NCBI GenBank assembly: GCA_003531665.1
Contig: DQFC01000007.1
Coordinates: forward strand, 1-10,890
Direction of reading: 5' to 3'
Length of the DNA: 10,890 nucleotides
Origin: Candidatus Collierbacteria bacterium
GTDB lineage: Bacteria > Patescibacteriota > Microgenomatia > UBA1400 > MFAQ01
A program made the translations under genes and the position numbers. Shown here piece by piece: positions 1-5,717 of the stretch. Position 1 is the stretch's first letter, and the number at the start of each line of letters is the position of its first letter. The notes beneath the pieces are model-generated. The model searched no databases, had not been told where the DNA came from, and was given only the letters and a program-made list of their open reading frames with translations.

Positions 1-1
1 T

Positions 2-757
2 ATGGAAATACCTGTCATTGTAGCTATCTTGGTGGTGTTATTTGCTAGTTTGAAGATTGTTCAGGAGTACGAGCGAGGGGTGATCTTCTTCTTAGGTAGG
101 TGTACCGGAGTTCGTGGTCCTGGCCTAATCATTCTGATCCCTTTTTTGGAGGTGATGCGCAAGGTACAGCTCAGGACTATTACCATGGGAATTCCATCTC
201 AGAAGATTATTACCAAAGACAATGTTTCAATCGATATTGCGGCGGTGGCATATTATCATCTGGTGGATCCGCAGAAATCTGTGGTGGCGATCGATGACGT
301 CTATTCGGCGGTAAATCAGATTTCTCAGACGACGGTAAGAAATGTTGTAGGTCAGTTTACTCTGGACCAGCTTTTGTCCCAAACGACGGAAATAAATAAA
401 CAGATTCAGAAGGTAATTGATACTCACACTGAGCCGTGGGGTGCTCAAGTAACGGCGGTAGAGATCAAAGATATTGCGTTACCGGATAACATGCAGAGAG
501 CGATGGCCAAAGAGGCCGAGGCGGAACGTGAGAGAAGAGCCAAAGTCGTGGCAGCGGAGGGAGAGTTTCAGTCAGCGAAAAGATTGGCCGAAGCCGCCGA
601 TGTAATTGCGGCTCATCCTGTGGCGTTGCAACTGAGAACTTTGCAGACGATGGCAGAAATTTCGGTAGAGAAGAACTCGACGATCATTTTCCCCGCGCAG
701 TTTATGACTACGGTTCAGGAAGCTATGAAGATGATCTCAGGGGATAGCAAGAAATAA
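2..757 (+). CDS. SPFH/stomatin-like (slipin) membrane protein
   Basis: Slipin-type SPFH (band 7) protein of 251 aa, probably complete. It has one N-terminal membrane segment (residues about 4-20, a hydrophobic run of I, V, L and A), then an SPFH domain (about 22-200). The family signature AMAKEAEAERERRAKV starts near residue 168 and begins a charged helix typical of slipin coiled coils. Family members form oligomeric membrane-bound rings or scaffolds that organise membrane microdomains and often work with an NfeD-type protein or membrane protease. No NfeD gene is visible downstream; one could lie upstream, outside the window. The start at base 2 gives a family-typical N-terminus, but only one base of upstream sequence exists, so neither ribosome binding site nor promoter can be judged. 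It ends in TAA, 23 nt before the next gene, so cotranscription is possible. Family call firm; exact role unknown. Confidence 0.9.
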   Translation: MEIPVIVAILVVLFASLKIVQEYERGVIFFLGRCTGVRGPGLIILIPFLEVMRKVQLRTITMGIPSQKIITKDNVSIDIAAVAYYHLVDPQKSVVAIDDVYSAVNQISQTTVRNVVGQFTLDQLLSQTTEINKQIQKVIDTHTEPWGAQVTAVEIKDIALPDNMQRAMAKEAEAERERRAKVVAAEGEFQSAKRLAEAADVIAAHPVALQLRTLQTMAEISVEKNSTIIFPAQFMTTVQEAMKMISGDSKK

Positions 758-780
758 GTTTTGTTGTGATAGACTGAAAT

Positions 781-1350
781 ATGAGTTCGAGATTAGTTTT
801 GCTAGTTGTGATGGTAAGTGTTTTCACACTTTCCGGGTGGCAGGTTTATGGTCTGATCGCCGAGAAATCCTCGCCAGAAGACCCTGAGGTGTTGGCTGCA
901 ACAACAACGAAGACGTTGGAAGAAAGGGTTGCTTCGCTCGAAAGCCGGGTGCTGACTTTGGAAAGAAACACGGGTTTGGTAAAGCCGAAGTCTACAGGGA
1001 AGATCAAGGAGCAGTATGTACAGCTGGCTGGGGGATCGGTAAACTCTGCAAGCTGGACGAGAATACCAGGAACGGAATTTTATTTTGATACTGCCCTTTA
1101 CGGAACGTCCGTGGAAGTATCTTGGCAAGGGTGGATTGATAATGGTTATGGTTCGGTCAGGATCTACGATGATACCAATCACCGAGCCGTGGATAATAGT
1201 GAGCTGTCGGTAGATAGTGGAGTAAAGTCCAGCTTTTATTCCAAACCAATGTCCATTTGGAGAGGCCAAAACCAATACCACATTGAAGGCAAAAATCCTT
1301 TGGGTGAAATAATCATATCTTCCCCAAGGTTGAAAATTGTGACCAGATAG
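781..1350 (+). CDS. Secreted or membrane-anchored protein, coiled coil plus beta-rich domain
   Basis: Hypothetical envelope protein of 189 aa. Residues 4-26 form a hydrophobic signal or anchor. A short linker is followed by a heptad-like coiled coil (about 45-63, with LEERVASLESRVLTLER). Residues about 78-189 alternate polar and hydrophobic residues, rich in Y, W, G and S, as expected of a beta sandwich (motifs WTRIPGTEF, VRIYDDTNH, SPRLKI). I recall similar beta-rich modules in small CPR surface proteins, but cannot name a family. The layout suggests an exported protein that oligomerises through the coiled coil and displays the beta domain. There is no good Shine-Dalgarno sequence. TGaTAGACT at 767-775 could be an extended -10 box placing the ATG near the transcript start; otherwise it is read with the upstream slipin gene. 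It ends in TAG. No terminator for this strand follows, since the hairpin at 1380-1417 has its T-run on the other strand. Confidence 0.75.
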   Translation: MSSRLVLLVVMVSVFTLSGWQVYGLIAEKSSPEDPEVLAATTTKTLEERVASLESRVLTLERNTGLVKPKSTGKIKEQYVQLAGGSVNSASWTRIPGTEFYFDTALYGTSVEVSWQGWIDNGYGSVRIYDDTNHRAVDNSELSVDSGVKSSFYSKPMSIWRGQNQYHIEGKNPLGEIIISSPRLKIVTR

Positions 1351-1373
1351 TCCGCCATAGGCTGGGTGAGTAC

Positions 1374-1417
1374 AAAAAACCCCGCCTGCCTGCCGGCAGG
1401 CAGGCCTTTCGGCGGGG
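1374..1417 (-). terminator. Rho-independent terminator interrupted by a palindrome
   Basis: Read on the minus strand, CCCCGCC-GAAA-GG begins a hairpin, then a 20-bp palindrome, then CGGGG and six Ts. Removing the 20 bases leaves CCCCGCC-GAAA-GGCGGGG-TTTTTT, a perfect 7-bp stem with a GAAA tetraloop. It lies 16 nt past the stop of the zinc-ribbon gene and would end the nadC-nadA-zinc-ribbon unit. The T-run (A-run at 1374-1379 on the plus strand) fixes its direction. Confidence 0.85.
1384..1405. repeat. 22-bp perfect palindrome (20-bp CPR-type repeat core)
   Basis: Core CCTGCCTGCCGGCAGGCAGG at 1385-1404, self-complementary over 22 bases when one flanking base is counted on each side. Each half is a tandem of a CCTG/CAGG unit. 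It is the only full copy in the window. A 9-base half match (GGCAGGCAG) occurs in rpsF at 8582-8590. From memory, this palindrome is abundant in CPR intergenic DNA; a genome-wide count would settle that. Exact insertion edges are ambiguous by two bases because CC/GG flanks both sides. Confidence 0.85.
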
Positions 1418-1432
1418 TGAGGTGGTGAATAT

Positions 1433-1954
1433 TTAACGAAGACCATCTGGGGGATTGACGCAACGACTACTCATACCACTGCGGCAGGTCCAGTTGAGCT
1501 TTTGGCCGCAGTTGGGACAAATGCTGGCGTGGACGTCGTGGTCCAATGCTTTGTGGCAGTTCGGGCAGGGTTCGTTTCCCATGACGTTCACGGGTGAGGA
1601 ATGTCCCTGGAGTGGGAACGGCTTGATTTGGGGGAAGATGGGAGGAGCCGTGATAGGCTTGCCACATTTGGAACAGAAGTCGCCGTGCTCCAGAGGATGA
1701 TCTGGGCAATGCCCCAGTTCTTCGGCGAGGACAGCCTTGAGCTGTGCTGCAACGGCGGCGGGAGGGGTTCCTGGGGAAATGATGACAGAGAAGCCGAGCC
1801 AGGTAACACCGGAGAGAGTGAGTTCCGCACCGTGAACAAAGCCGTGATATGTCAAGACTTCGCCGTTTGTCAGGATTATGGTTCCATGTGGGGTGTCTGC
1901 AGGTATCGTATATGTGACTTGTTTCCAAACGAATCTAGCTTTACGTTGAGCCAT
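1433..1954 (-). CDS. Protein with C-terminal zinc-ribbon motifs
   Basis: Hypothetical protein of 173 aa. Residues 1-75 are mostly beta-like (VTYTIPAD, TIILTNGEVLTYHGF, LSGVTWLGFSVIIS). Then come metal-binding clusters: C83 with C94-X2-C97 (His86 or His90 could be the fourth ligand), a clean double ribbon C130-X2-C133 and C146-X2-C149, and a further pair C157 and C165. This looks like tandem zinc ribbons or rubredoxin-like knuckles, often used for protein or nucleic-acid contacts. No signal peptide, so probably cytoplasmic. The start is well supported by an AAAGGAGGT Shine-Dalgarno sequence (plus strand 1964-1972) about 9 nt before the ATG. It lies 48 nt after nadA on the same strand with no terminator between, so it may be the last gene of the nad unit. 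A possible own -10 box (TACAAT, plus 1991-1996) lacks a good -35. Function not recognised. Confidence 0.85.
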   Translation of the reverse strand: MAQRKARFVWKQVTYTIPADTPHGTIILTNGEVLTYHGFVHGAELTLSGVTWLGFSVIISPGTPPAAVAAQLKAVLAEELGHCPDHPLEHGDFCSKCGKPITAPPIFPQIKPFPLQGHSSPVNVMGNEPCPNCHKALDHDVHASICPNCGQKLNWTCRSGMSSRCVNPPDGLR

Positions 1955-2002
1955 TTTAAAAGTACCTCCTTTAGGTAAATGTTGCCCTATATTGTATCAC
2001 TA

Positions 2003-3109
2003 CTACTTGATGGCGATCATGCGGCGGATAGGGAGTTCGGCTTTCTTTCTGAGATCTTCCGGAACTGTAATCTCGTACTGCATTTTTTCAAGTGCATCGA
2101 TCACTGTTTCCAGATTGTTTTGAGCCATATGGGGGCATCGTTTTTGAATCGAGCAGACCTGTAAAACGTTTTTGTGTTGAGCGGCAAGAATCTCGACCAT
2201 GGCACATTCGGTAAAGAAGGCTACCTGTTTATCTTGGACATCTGGTGAAGTTACGTTATTAATCATCTCTCCGGTGGAGCCGGCAAAGTCGACTTTTTCG
2301 ACTACGGCCGGAGGGCATTCGGGATGGGCCATGATATAAACTCCGGGGAAGTCGTGGCGGAGGCTGTCGACATCTTCAGGAGTAAACTTCTCATGTACTT
2401 CGCATCTGCCTTCCCAGCCGATGAAGAGAGGGTGTGAGGCTCCTGGTTCAAGGTTATTGGTTACTTGTTCGAGATGTTTGATATTTTCACTTGCTGTGGC
2501 CGACATGTTGGGGAAATATATGTCAGCGCTCATTTCATTGGCAACATTTTGGGCCAGGAATTTATCAGGGAGGAAAATGACTTTGTTGGTTTTCCACTCT
2601 TTCATGGCCCACTTAACAACCTTGCTGGCGTTGCCGGAAGCACAACAGACATCGACCTCTGATTTGGTATCGGCATCGGTGTTTACATACGCGACTACGG
2701 GAATACCGGGAAACATTTGTTTTAACTTACGAACATCTGCGCCGGTAATGCTGGCGGCCAACGAACAACCAGCTTTGAGTGAGGGAATAAGCACGGTCTT
2801 ATTAGGATTCAAGACTTTGGCGGTTTCGGCCATGAACTTCACACCTAAAAAAAGAATGATATCGGCTTCGGTTTCTCCGGCTTTGCGAGAAAGCTCTAAG
2901 GAATCTCCTCTGATTCCCAGAACTTCATCACACTGTAGATCCCAGCTCATATAATTGTGTTTTAGAATAACCGCGTTTTTTTCTTTGACCAAATGGTTTA
3001 ATTTTTCTACTTGCCCGGCTTTGATCATCAGTTCAAAATCAGGAGAGTACTGTGAATATTTTTCCTTAAAACGATCGTATATTTCTTGTTGAGTGAGAAG
3101 TTTTTCCAT
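2003..3109 (-). CDS. nadA: Quinolinate synthase NadA
   Basis: NadA condenses iminoaspartate with dihydroxyacetone phosphate to quinolinate, the second step of de novo NAD synthesis, using a [4Fe-4S] cluster in the cytoplasm. At 368 aa it matches the longer Bacillus-type NadA. Cluster cysteines are visible at C115 (KAGCSLA), C236 (EGRCEVHE) and C325 (KRCPHM); their spacing is close to that of the B. subtilis enzyme. Other family motifs are HNY (51-53), GDSLELSRKA (68-77), the YVNT strand (141-144), ASGNAS (157-162), FLPDKFLAQN (179-188) and STGEMI (278-283). Its ATG follows the nadC stop codon with zero spacing and there is no strong Shine-Dalgarno sequence in the nadC tail, so translation is probably coupled to nadC. 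Ends in TAG. The substrate-supplying enzyme (NadB or aspartate dehydrogenase) is not in this window. Very confident. Confidence 0.97.
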   Translation of the reverse strand: MEKLLTQQEIYDRFKEKYSQYSPDFELMIKAGQVEKLNHLVKEKNAVILKHNYMSWDLQCDEVLGIRGDSLELSRKAGETEADIILFLGVKFMAETAKVLNPNKTVLIPSLKAGCSLAASITGADVRKLKQMFPGIPVVAYVNTDADTKSEVDVCCASGNASKVVKWAMKEWKTNKVIFLPDKFLAQNVANEMSADIYFPNMSATASENIKHLEQVTNNLEPGASHPLFIGWEGRCEVHEKFTPEDVDSLRHDFPGVYIMAHPECPPAVVEKVDFAGSTGEMINNVTSPDVQDKQVAFFTECAMVEILAAQHKNVLQVCSIQKRCPHMAQNNLETVIDALEKMQYEITVPEDLRKKAELPIRRMIAIK

Positions 3110-4000
3110 CTATTTGTTAAAGGATACGTGTAACGAGATATCAAAAGCCTCGACAGAGTGGGTGAGTGATCCTACGGAAATGTACTCGACTCCGGTTTGC
3201 GCTACTTCTTTGATTCTTTCAAGGGTCATATTTCCCGATGCTTCGAGGGGTATTTTGACTCCGGTGTGTTTAATGTACTCATCTCTAACTCTGACGGCTT
3301 CTCCGGTTTTGTCATTGTTCATATTGTCCAAAAGAATCCTATCAGGAGTATTAATGAGAGCGGAGATGAGTTCCGCTCGATTTCTAACCTCCACCTCTAG
3401 CGGTATGCGGGGATATTTTTCCCTGAAAATTTGAATTGCTTGAGCCACGTCACCGTTGAGAATATCAATGTGATTATTCTTTATTAAACCCATTTCACTA
3501 AGATTCGCTCTGTGATTGGTACCCCCTCCATCCCTGACGGCTTGTTTGTCTAGTTCACCGTATCCGGGGAGAATCTTTCGGGTGTCTAATATGGTGGCAC
3601 CGGTCCCGGCTGCTTCTGCGACGAACTTCATGGTTCTGGTGGCGATACCGCTCATGCGACGAAGAAACTCTAGGGCAATTCTTTCTCCGGCAAGAATACT
3701 TCTGGCAGGTCCTTGTACGGTAGCAAAGATATCTCCTTGTTTGACAGGGTCTCCGTCCCGGAGGAGGGGAGTGAACTTAATTTCCGGATTAACTATTTCA
3801 AAGACGATCCTGGCAACTTCAAGACCGGACACAATTCCTTCGTCTGCTTTAACAATAAATTCCGCCGTAGCCTGGCACTCATTTTCGATAAGGGCGAGTG
3901 AGGTAACGTCTCCGAGTGGGCCTCCATCAAGTTGGAGGGCGTCATATAAGCGCTTTCTGAGACCTATGGTGTATTCAGGTACTTGCTTTGTTTCAATCAT
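3110..4000 (-). CDS. nadC: Nicotinate-nucleotide pyrophosphorylase (carboxylating) NadC
   Basis: NadC (quinolinate phosphoribosyltransferase) turns quinolinate and PRPP into nicotinate mononucleotide, CO2 and pyrophosphate. At 296 aa it is of usual length. Visible motifs are GDVTS (30-34), SGIATRT (117-123), DTRK (139-142), GGGTNHR (158-164) with the phosphate-contacting His-Arg, LIKNNH (172-177), EVEV (202-205), LLDNM (223-227), EASGNM (253-258) and SVGSLTHS (275-282). The start is the only one possible: an in-frame TAG lies six codons upstream and the first residues fit the family. There is no Shine-Dalgarno sequence. The -10 box of its promoter ends six bases before the ATG, so the mRNA is probably leaderless. 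The first base of the ATG also belongs to a 19-bp palindrome, a likely operator. It is first in a unit with nadA, which begins directly after the nadC TAG. Confidence 0.97.
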   Translation of the reverse strand: MIETKQVPEYTIGLRKRLYDALQLDGGPLGDVTSLALIENECQATAEFIVKADEGIVSGLEVARIVFEIVNPEIKFTPLLRDGDPVKQGDIFATVQGPARSILAGERIALEFLRRMSGIATRTMKFVAEAAGTGATILDTRKILPGYGELDKQAVRDGGGTNHRANLSEMGLIKNNHIDILNGDVAQAIQIFREKYPRIPLEVEVRNRAELISALINTPDRILLDNMNNDKTGEAVRVRDEYIKHTGVKIPLEASGNMTLERIKEVAQTGVEYISVGSLTHSVEAFDISLHVSFNK

Positions 4001-4018
4001 AGTGTTATCATAACACTA
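4000..4018. promoter_or_regulatory. Candidate operator: 19-bp palindrome over the nadC -10 box and start
   Basis: Two perfect 8-bp arms (TAGTGTTA and TAACACTA) flank a 3-nt spacer (TCA). The site covers the nadC -10 box and touches the first base of its start codon. A dimeric repressor bound here would block RNA polymerase. With a leaderless transcript an RNA hairpin role is unlikely. Regulators of NAD synthesis such as NrtR, NiaR or NadQ work this way in other bacteria, but I cannot match this sequence to any known motif and no regulator gene is visible nearby. Confidence 0.6.
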
Positions 4019-4034
4019 ACTAGCAGGATGTCAA
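4007..4034 (-). promoter_or_regulatory. Sigma-70 promoter of nadC-nadA
   Basis: On the minus strand, TTGACA (plus 4029-4034) and TATGAT (plus 4007-4012) are separated by 16 nt, a near-consensus housekeeping promoter. The expected transcription start falls on or next to the A of the nadC ATG at 4000, giving a leaderless transcript. The -10 box lies entirely within the palindrome at 4000-4018. Confidence 0.75.
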
Positions 4035-4063
4035 GAGGTAAATCGGCTAGAAAATGACGTTTC

Positions 4064-4072
4064 TGTTAAAAT
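4064..4072 (+). promoter_or_regulatory. Possible extended -10 promoter of the Nudix gene
   Basis: TGtTAAAAT fits an extended -10 element, with no recognisable -35 upstream. The transcript would start near 4079 and leave a leader of about 49 nt carrying the Shine-Dalgarno sequence. It diverges from the nadC promoter, with about 30 bases between the two elements. Confidence 0.4.
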
Positions 4073-4127
4073 ATAGGATAGCACGCTGATATTCATACTC
4101 ATCAAATTCTTGTTCTAGGAGGTATTA

Positions 4128-4718
4128 ATGAAGAGATTGACATATTTACGAAGTAAACATACGGATAAGATGGTAGCCGCATTTGGGAAAGGTGGCTGGA
4201 TCAGGTTTTTGCTGCGTACAATCACCCATGAAAACTTTGATGGCGGGGAAACTTCTTACGACTTCCCTTGGGCGGTACTTGATCGGGGAGATTCGGTGGC
4301 TATTCTGCTCCACGATATTGTAAAAGATCAAGTGGTTATGGTCCAGCAGTTCCGCCCGGCCATTTTGCGCACAATCTTTGAGATTGTTGCTGGTACATTG
4401 AAGCCCGGTGAAGACCATGAGGCTTGTGTAAGGCGTGAGGTGTTCGAAGAAGTGGGCTTGGAAGTCGGTGAAGTGAGGCTGATTTCAAGGTTCTTTGTAT
4501 CTCCTGGAGCAACTTCGGAAAGAATCTTCTTGTACTACGCTCCCGTGTCCAGTTTAGGTGTGGATGGTTTGGTGGGCGGACTCAAAGATGAAGGTGAGAA
4601 CATCCAGAAGAATGTCATGTCGGTTGATGAAGCCCTGGAAATGATACGGGTGGGGGAAATCGATGATGCCAAGACGATCTTGGCCTTGCTTTGGTTGAAA
4701 GACCAAAGAAAGAAGTAG
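4128..4718 (+). CDS. Nudix hydrolase, ADP-ribose/GDP-mannose pyrophosphatase type
   Basis: Nudix hydrolase of 196 aa, cytoplasmic. The Nudix box is intact at residues 89-111: G89-x5-E95-x7-R103-E104-x2-E107-E108-x-G110-L111, whose glutamates bind the catalytic metal. The flanking sequence VVMVQQFRPA (69-78), EIVAGTLKPGE (85-95) and a SPGATSERIFLYYA stretch (125-138) resemble the ADP-ribose pyrophosphatase and GDP-mannose pyrophosphatase (NudF/NudK) group, which splits ADP-ribose or sugar nucleotides into monophosphates. Substrate cannot be fixed from sequence alone. The start is secure: AGGAGG at 4117-4122, five bases before the ATG. It is divergent from nadC-nadA, which makes a role in NAD turnover (clearing ADP-ribose) attractive but unproven. 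It is not NrtR: no DNA-binding domain follows the Nudix fold. Ends in TAG, with a strong terminator right after. Confidence 0.92.
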   Translation: MKRLTYLRSKHTDKMVAAFGKGGWIRFLLRTITHENFDGGETSYDFPWAVLDRGDSVAILLHDIVKDQVVMVQQFRPAILRTIFEIVAGTLKPGEDHEACVRREVFEEVGLEVGEVRLISRFFVSPGATSERIFLYYAPVSSLGVDGLVGGLKDEGENIQKNVMSVDEALEMIRVGEIDDAKTILALLWLKDQRKK

Positions 4719-4724
4719 GCTTTT

Positions 4725-4761
4725 CCAGGTCAATGACAAAAGTCAAAGGCCTGGTTTTTTT
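4725..4761 (+). terminator. Rho-independent terminator of the Nudix gene
   Basis: CCAGGTC (4725-4731) pairs with GGCCTGG (4748-4754), with one G-U pair. A 2x2 AA internal loop follows, then TGAC/GTCA closing an AAAA tetraloop, then seven Ts (4755-4761). It starts 7 nt after the stop codon. Strong and one-directional. Confidence 0.9.
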
Positions 4762-4828
4762 GTGGCTATATTTAGGTGTAAAAGGAGTAGAATTGGAAAA
4801 AGAACTTTGAAATATGGAGGTGTGATGA

Positions 4829-5350
4829 GTGAGGACGCCTAACGACGTTGATTCTGATGCTAGAGGTAAGGAATCCTGTGATACTGTTAGTCGGGTATTC
4901 AAAAATAGACCATGGGTGATAGACCTGCGTGAAACTGTGCAAAACGACTCGGAAGACGAGGACGGATATGACATGTTCGTCCATGTTAATTCTTCTTTCC
5001 AAAAAGCAGTCAGGATGCGAGGGCGATGGAAAGAGCTACCGGTGCAAATAAAATCTTCGTATAGAAGAATAAAATCTTTTGTCCGTAAGTATTCCAAACA
5101 AGCAAGATTCTTTAATGTTACCGAAAAACGACACCAATTTGTTTTGTGTGGTATGTACGAAGAGGACCTTATTCTGGCCGATATTGTCGGGCAGATAGTT
5201 GCCCACATGATTGGTTATGGAATGACGGAAAGAGATGCTCTGAACTGTCTAAATAGTTTTGGTGACAAATTAGCTGTGGACGCATATAGAAGAAATAAGG
5301 AAAAACTATTAAATTTCTGGTATGGATCTCATTTGATTCCTTCGAAGTAG
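4829..5350 (+). CDS. Hypothetical protein, possible PD-(D/E)XK nuclease-like fold
   Basis: Protein of 173 aa, no signal peptide. The first half suggests a restriction-endonuclease-like core: a helix with E15, an acidic stretch ending in GYD (D48) leading into a hydrophobic strand (MFVHV), then strand LPVQIKSS with Q73-x-K75, followed by a basic helix. The order E...D...QxK resembles PD-(D/E)XK families in which the Glu is replaced by Gln. Residues about 103-127 (a FVLCG strand, then DLILADIVGQIVAHM) and the C-terminal helical part (131-165) are unassigned. The start is GTG at 4829, with GGAGG at 4816-4820 eight bases upstream. The GTG at 4822 and ATG at 4825 share a frame that stops after a few codons, so they are not the start. 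A terminator follows. Nuclease assignment is inference; it could be an unrelated alpha/beta protein or an inactive relative. No methylase or toxin-antitoxin partner is adjacent. Confidence 0.8.
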   Translation: MRTPNDVDSDARGKESCDTVSRVFKNRPWVIDLRETVQNDSEDEDGYDMFVHVNSSFQKAVRMRGRWKELPVQIKSSYRRIKSFVRKYSKQARFFNVTEKRHQFVLCGMYEEDLILADIVGQIVAHMIGYGMTERDALNCLNSFGDKLAVDAYRRNKEKLLNFWYGSHLIPSK

Positions 5351-5369
5351 TTGACTGAGACAAAATATT

Positions 5370-5394
5370 ATCCCGTCGTAAAAGGCGGGATTTT
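5370..5394 (+). terminator. Rho-independent terminator after the 4829-5350 gene
   Basis: ATCCCGTC (5370-5377) pairs with GGCGGGAT (5384-5391), one G-U pair, loop GTAAAA, then a T-rich tail (TTTTCTTG from 5391). It begins 20 nt past the stop at 5350. Its position argues against the next gene starting at the TTG at 5351. Confidence 0.75.
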
Positions 5395-5419
5395 CTTGTC
5401 AAGTATACTAAAGATACCC

Positions 5420-5629
5420 ATGCAACAAAATCTAAAATCATCATTACGTAAATTTTTTGGGGTTTTTCTGATAACCTTTGGCGTTGCCGGTATGATTTTA
5501 CCCATTTTACCCGGTTGGTGGGTGGCACTTATTGGACTGCAGATACTTGGTTGGACCTTAGTCATCGACCGGCACAAGCCATGGCGCCAGATAATTAGTT
5601 TCAAACACAAATCTCGGGACCGTGGGTAA
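5420..5629 (+). CDS. Small membrane protein, PGPGW-like
   Basis: Membrane protein of 69 aa. A basic N-terminus (SSLRK) precedes a long hydrophobic region, residues about 12-48. Its centre, ILPILPGWWVALIGLQILG, resembles the PGPGW family of putative transmembrane proteins: a proline/glycine turn with tryptophans between two membrane helices. The tail is basic (DRHKPWRQ, KHKSRDRG) and probably cytoplasmic. Function of the family is unknown. I chose the ATG at 5420. A longer frame from TTG at 5351 is open, but the first 23 codons would cross the terminator at 5370-5394. TATACT at 5404-5409, ten bases before the ATG, may be its -10 box; no -35 is evident, and there is no Shine-Dalgarno sequence. 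Ends in TAA. Confidence 0.7.
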   Translation: MQQNLKSSLRKFFGVFLITFGVAGMILPILPGWWVALIGLQILGWTLVIDRHKPWRQIISFKHKSRDRG

Positions 5630-5681
5630 GGTAAAATAGGCTCGTAGGCATGTAATTGCAAAGGATAAGGCGTATAGTTTT

Positions 5682-5710
5682 TTAACAATATGGGGTATAA
5701 GTGCTATAAT
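5682..5710 (+). promoter_or_regulatory. Strong sigma-70 promoter of the 5718 gene
   Basis: TTAACA (5682-5687), 17-nt spacer, TATAAT (5705-5710): five of six -35 bases and a perfect -10. Transcription should start about 5717-5718, that is, at the ATG at 5718. The ATG at 5709 lies inside the -10 box and so cannot be used by this transcript. Confidence 0.8.
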
Positions 5711-5717
5711 GGTCGAC

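Noticed and set aside
802..1446. Long minus-strand open frame across the 781-1350 gene, with PACRQAGG in its N-terminal part
   Set aside because: It overlaps a better-supported plus-strand gene. The PACRQAG stretch is just the translated palindrome, and the protein has no coherent domain.
4128..4718. Nudix protein as an NrtR-type NAD regulator
   Set aside because: It has an intact Nudix catalytic box and ends without the C-terminal winged-helix DNA-binding domain that defines NrtR.
4615..5208. Minus-strand 197-codon open frame
   Set aside because: It crosses the end of the Nudix gene, its strong terminator and the start of the 4829 gene, with Ser/His-rich sequence typical of an antisense shadow.
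5351..5419. Upstream extension of the PGPGW-like gene from a TTG codon
   Set aside because: The stretch contains the terminator of the previous gene (5370-5394), and the ATG at 5420 gives a membrane protein with a sensible basic start.
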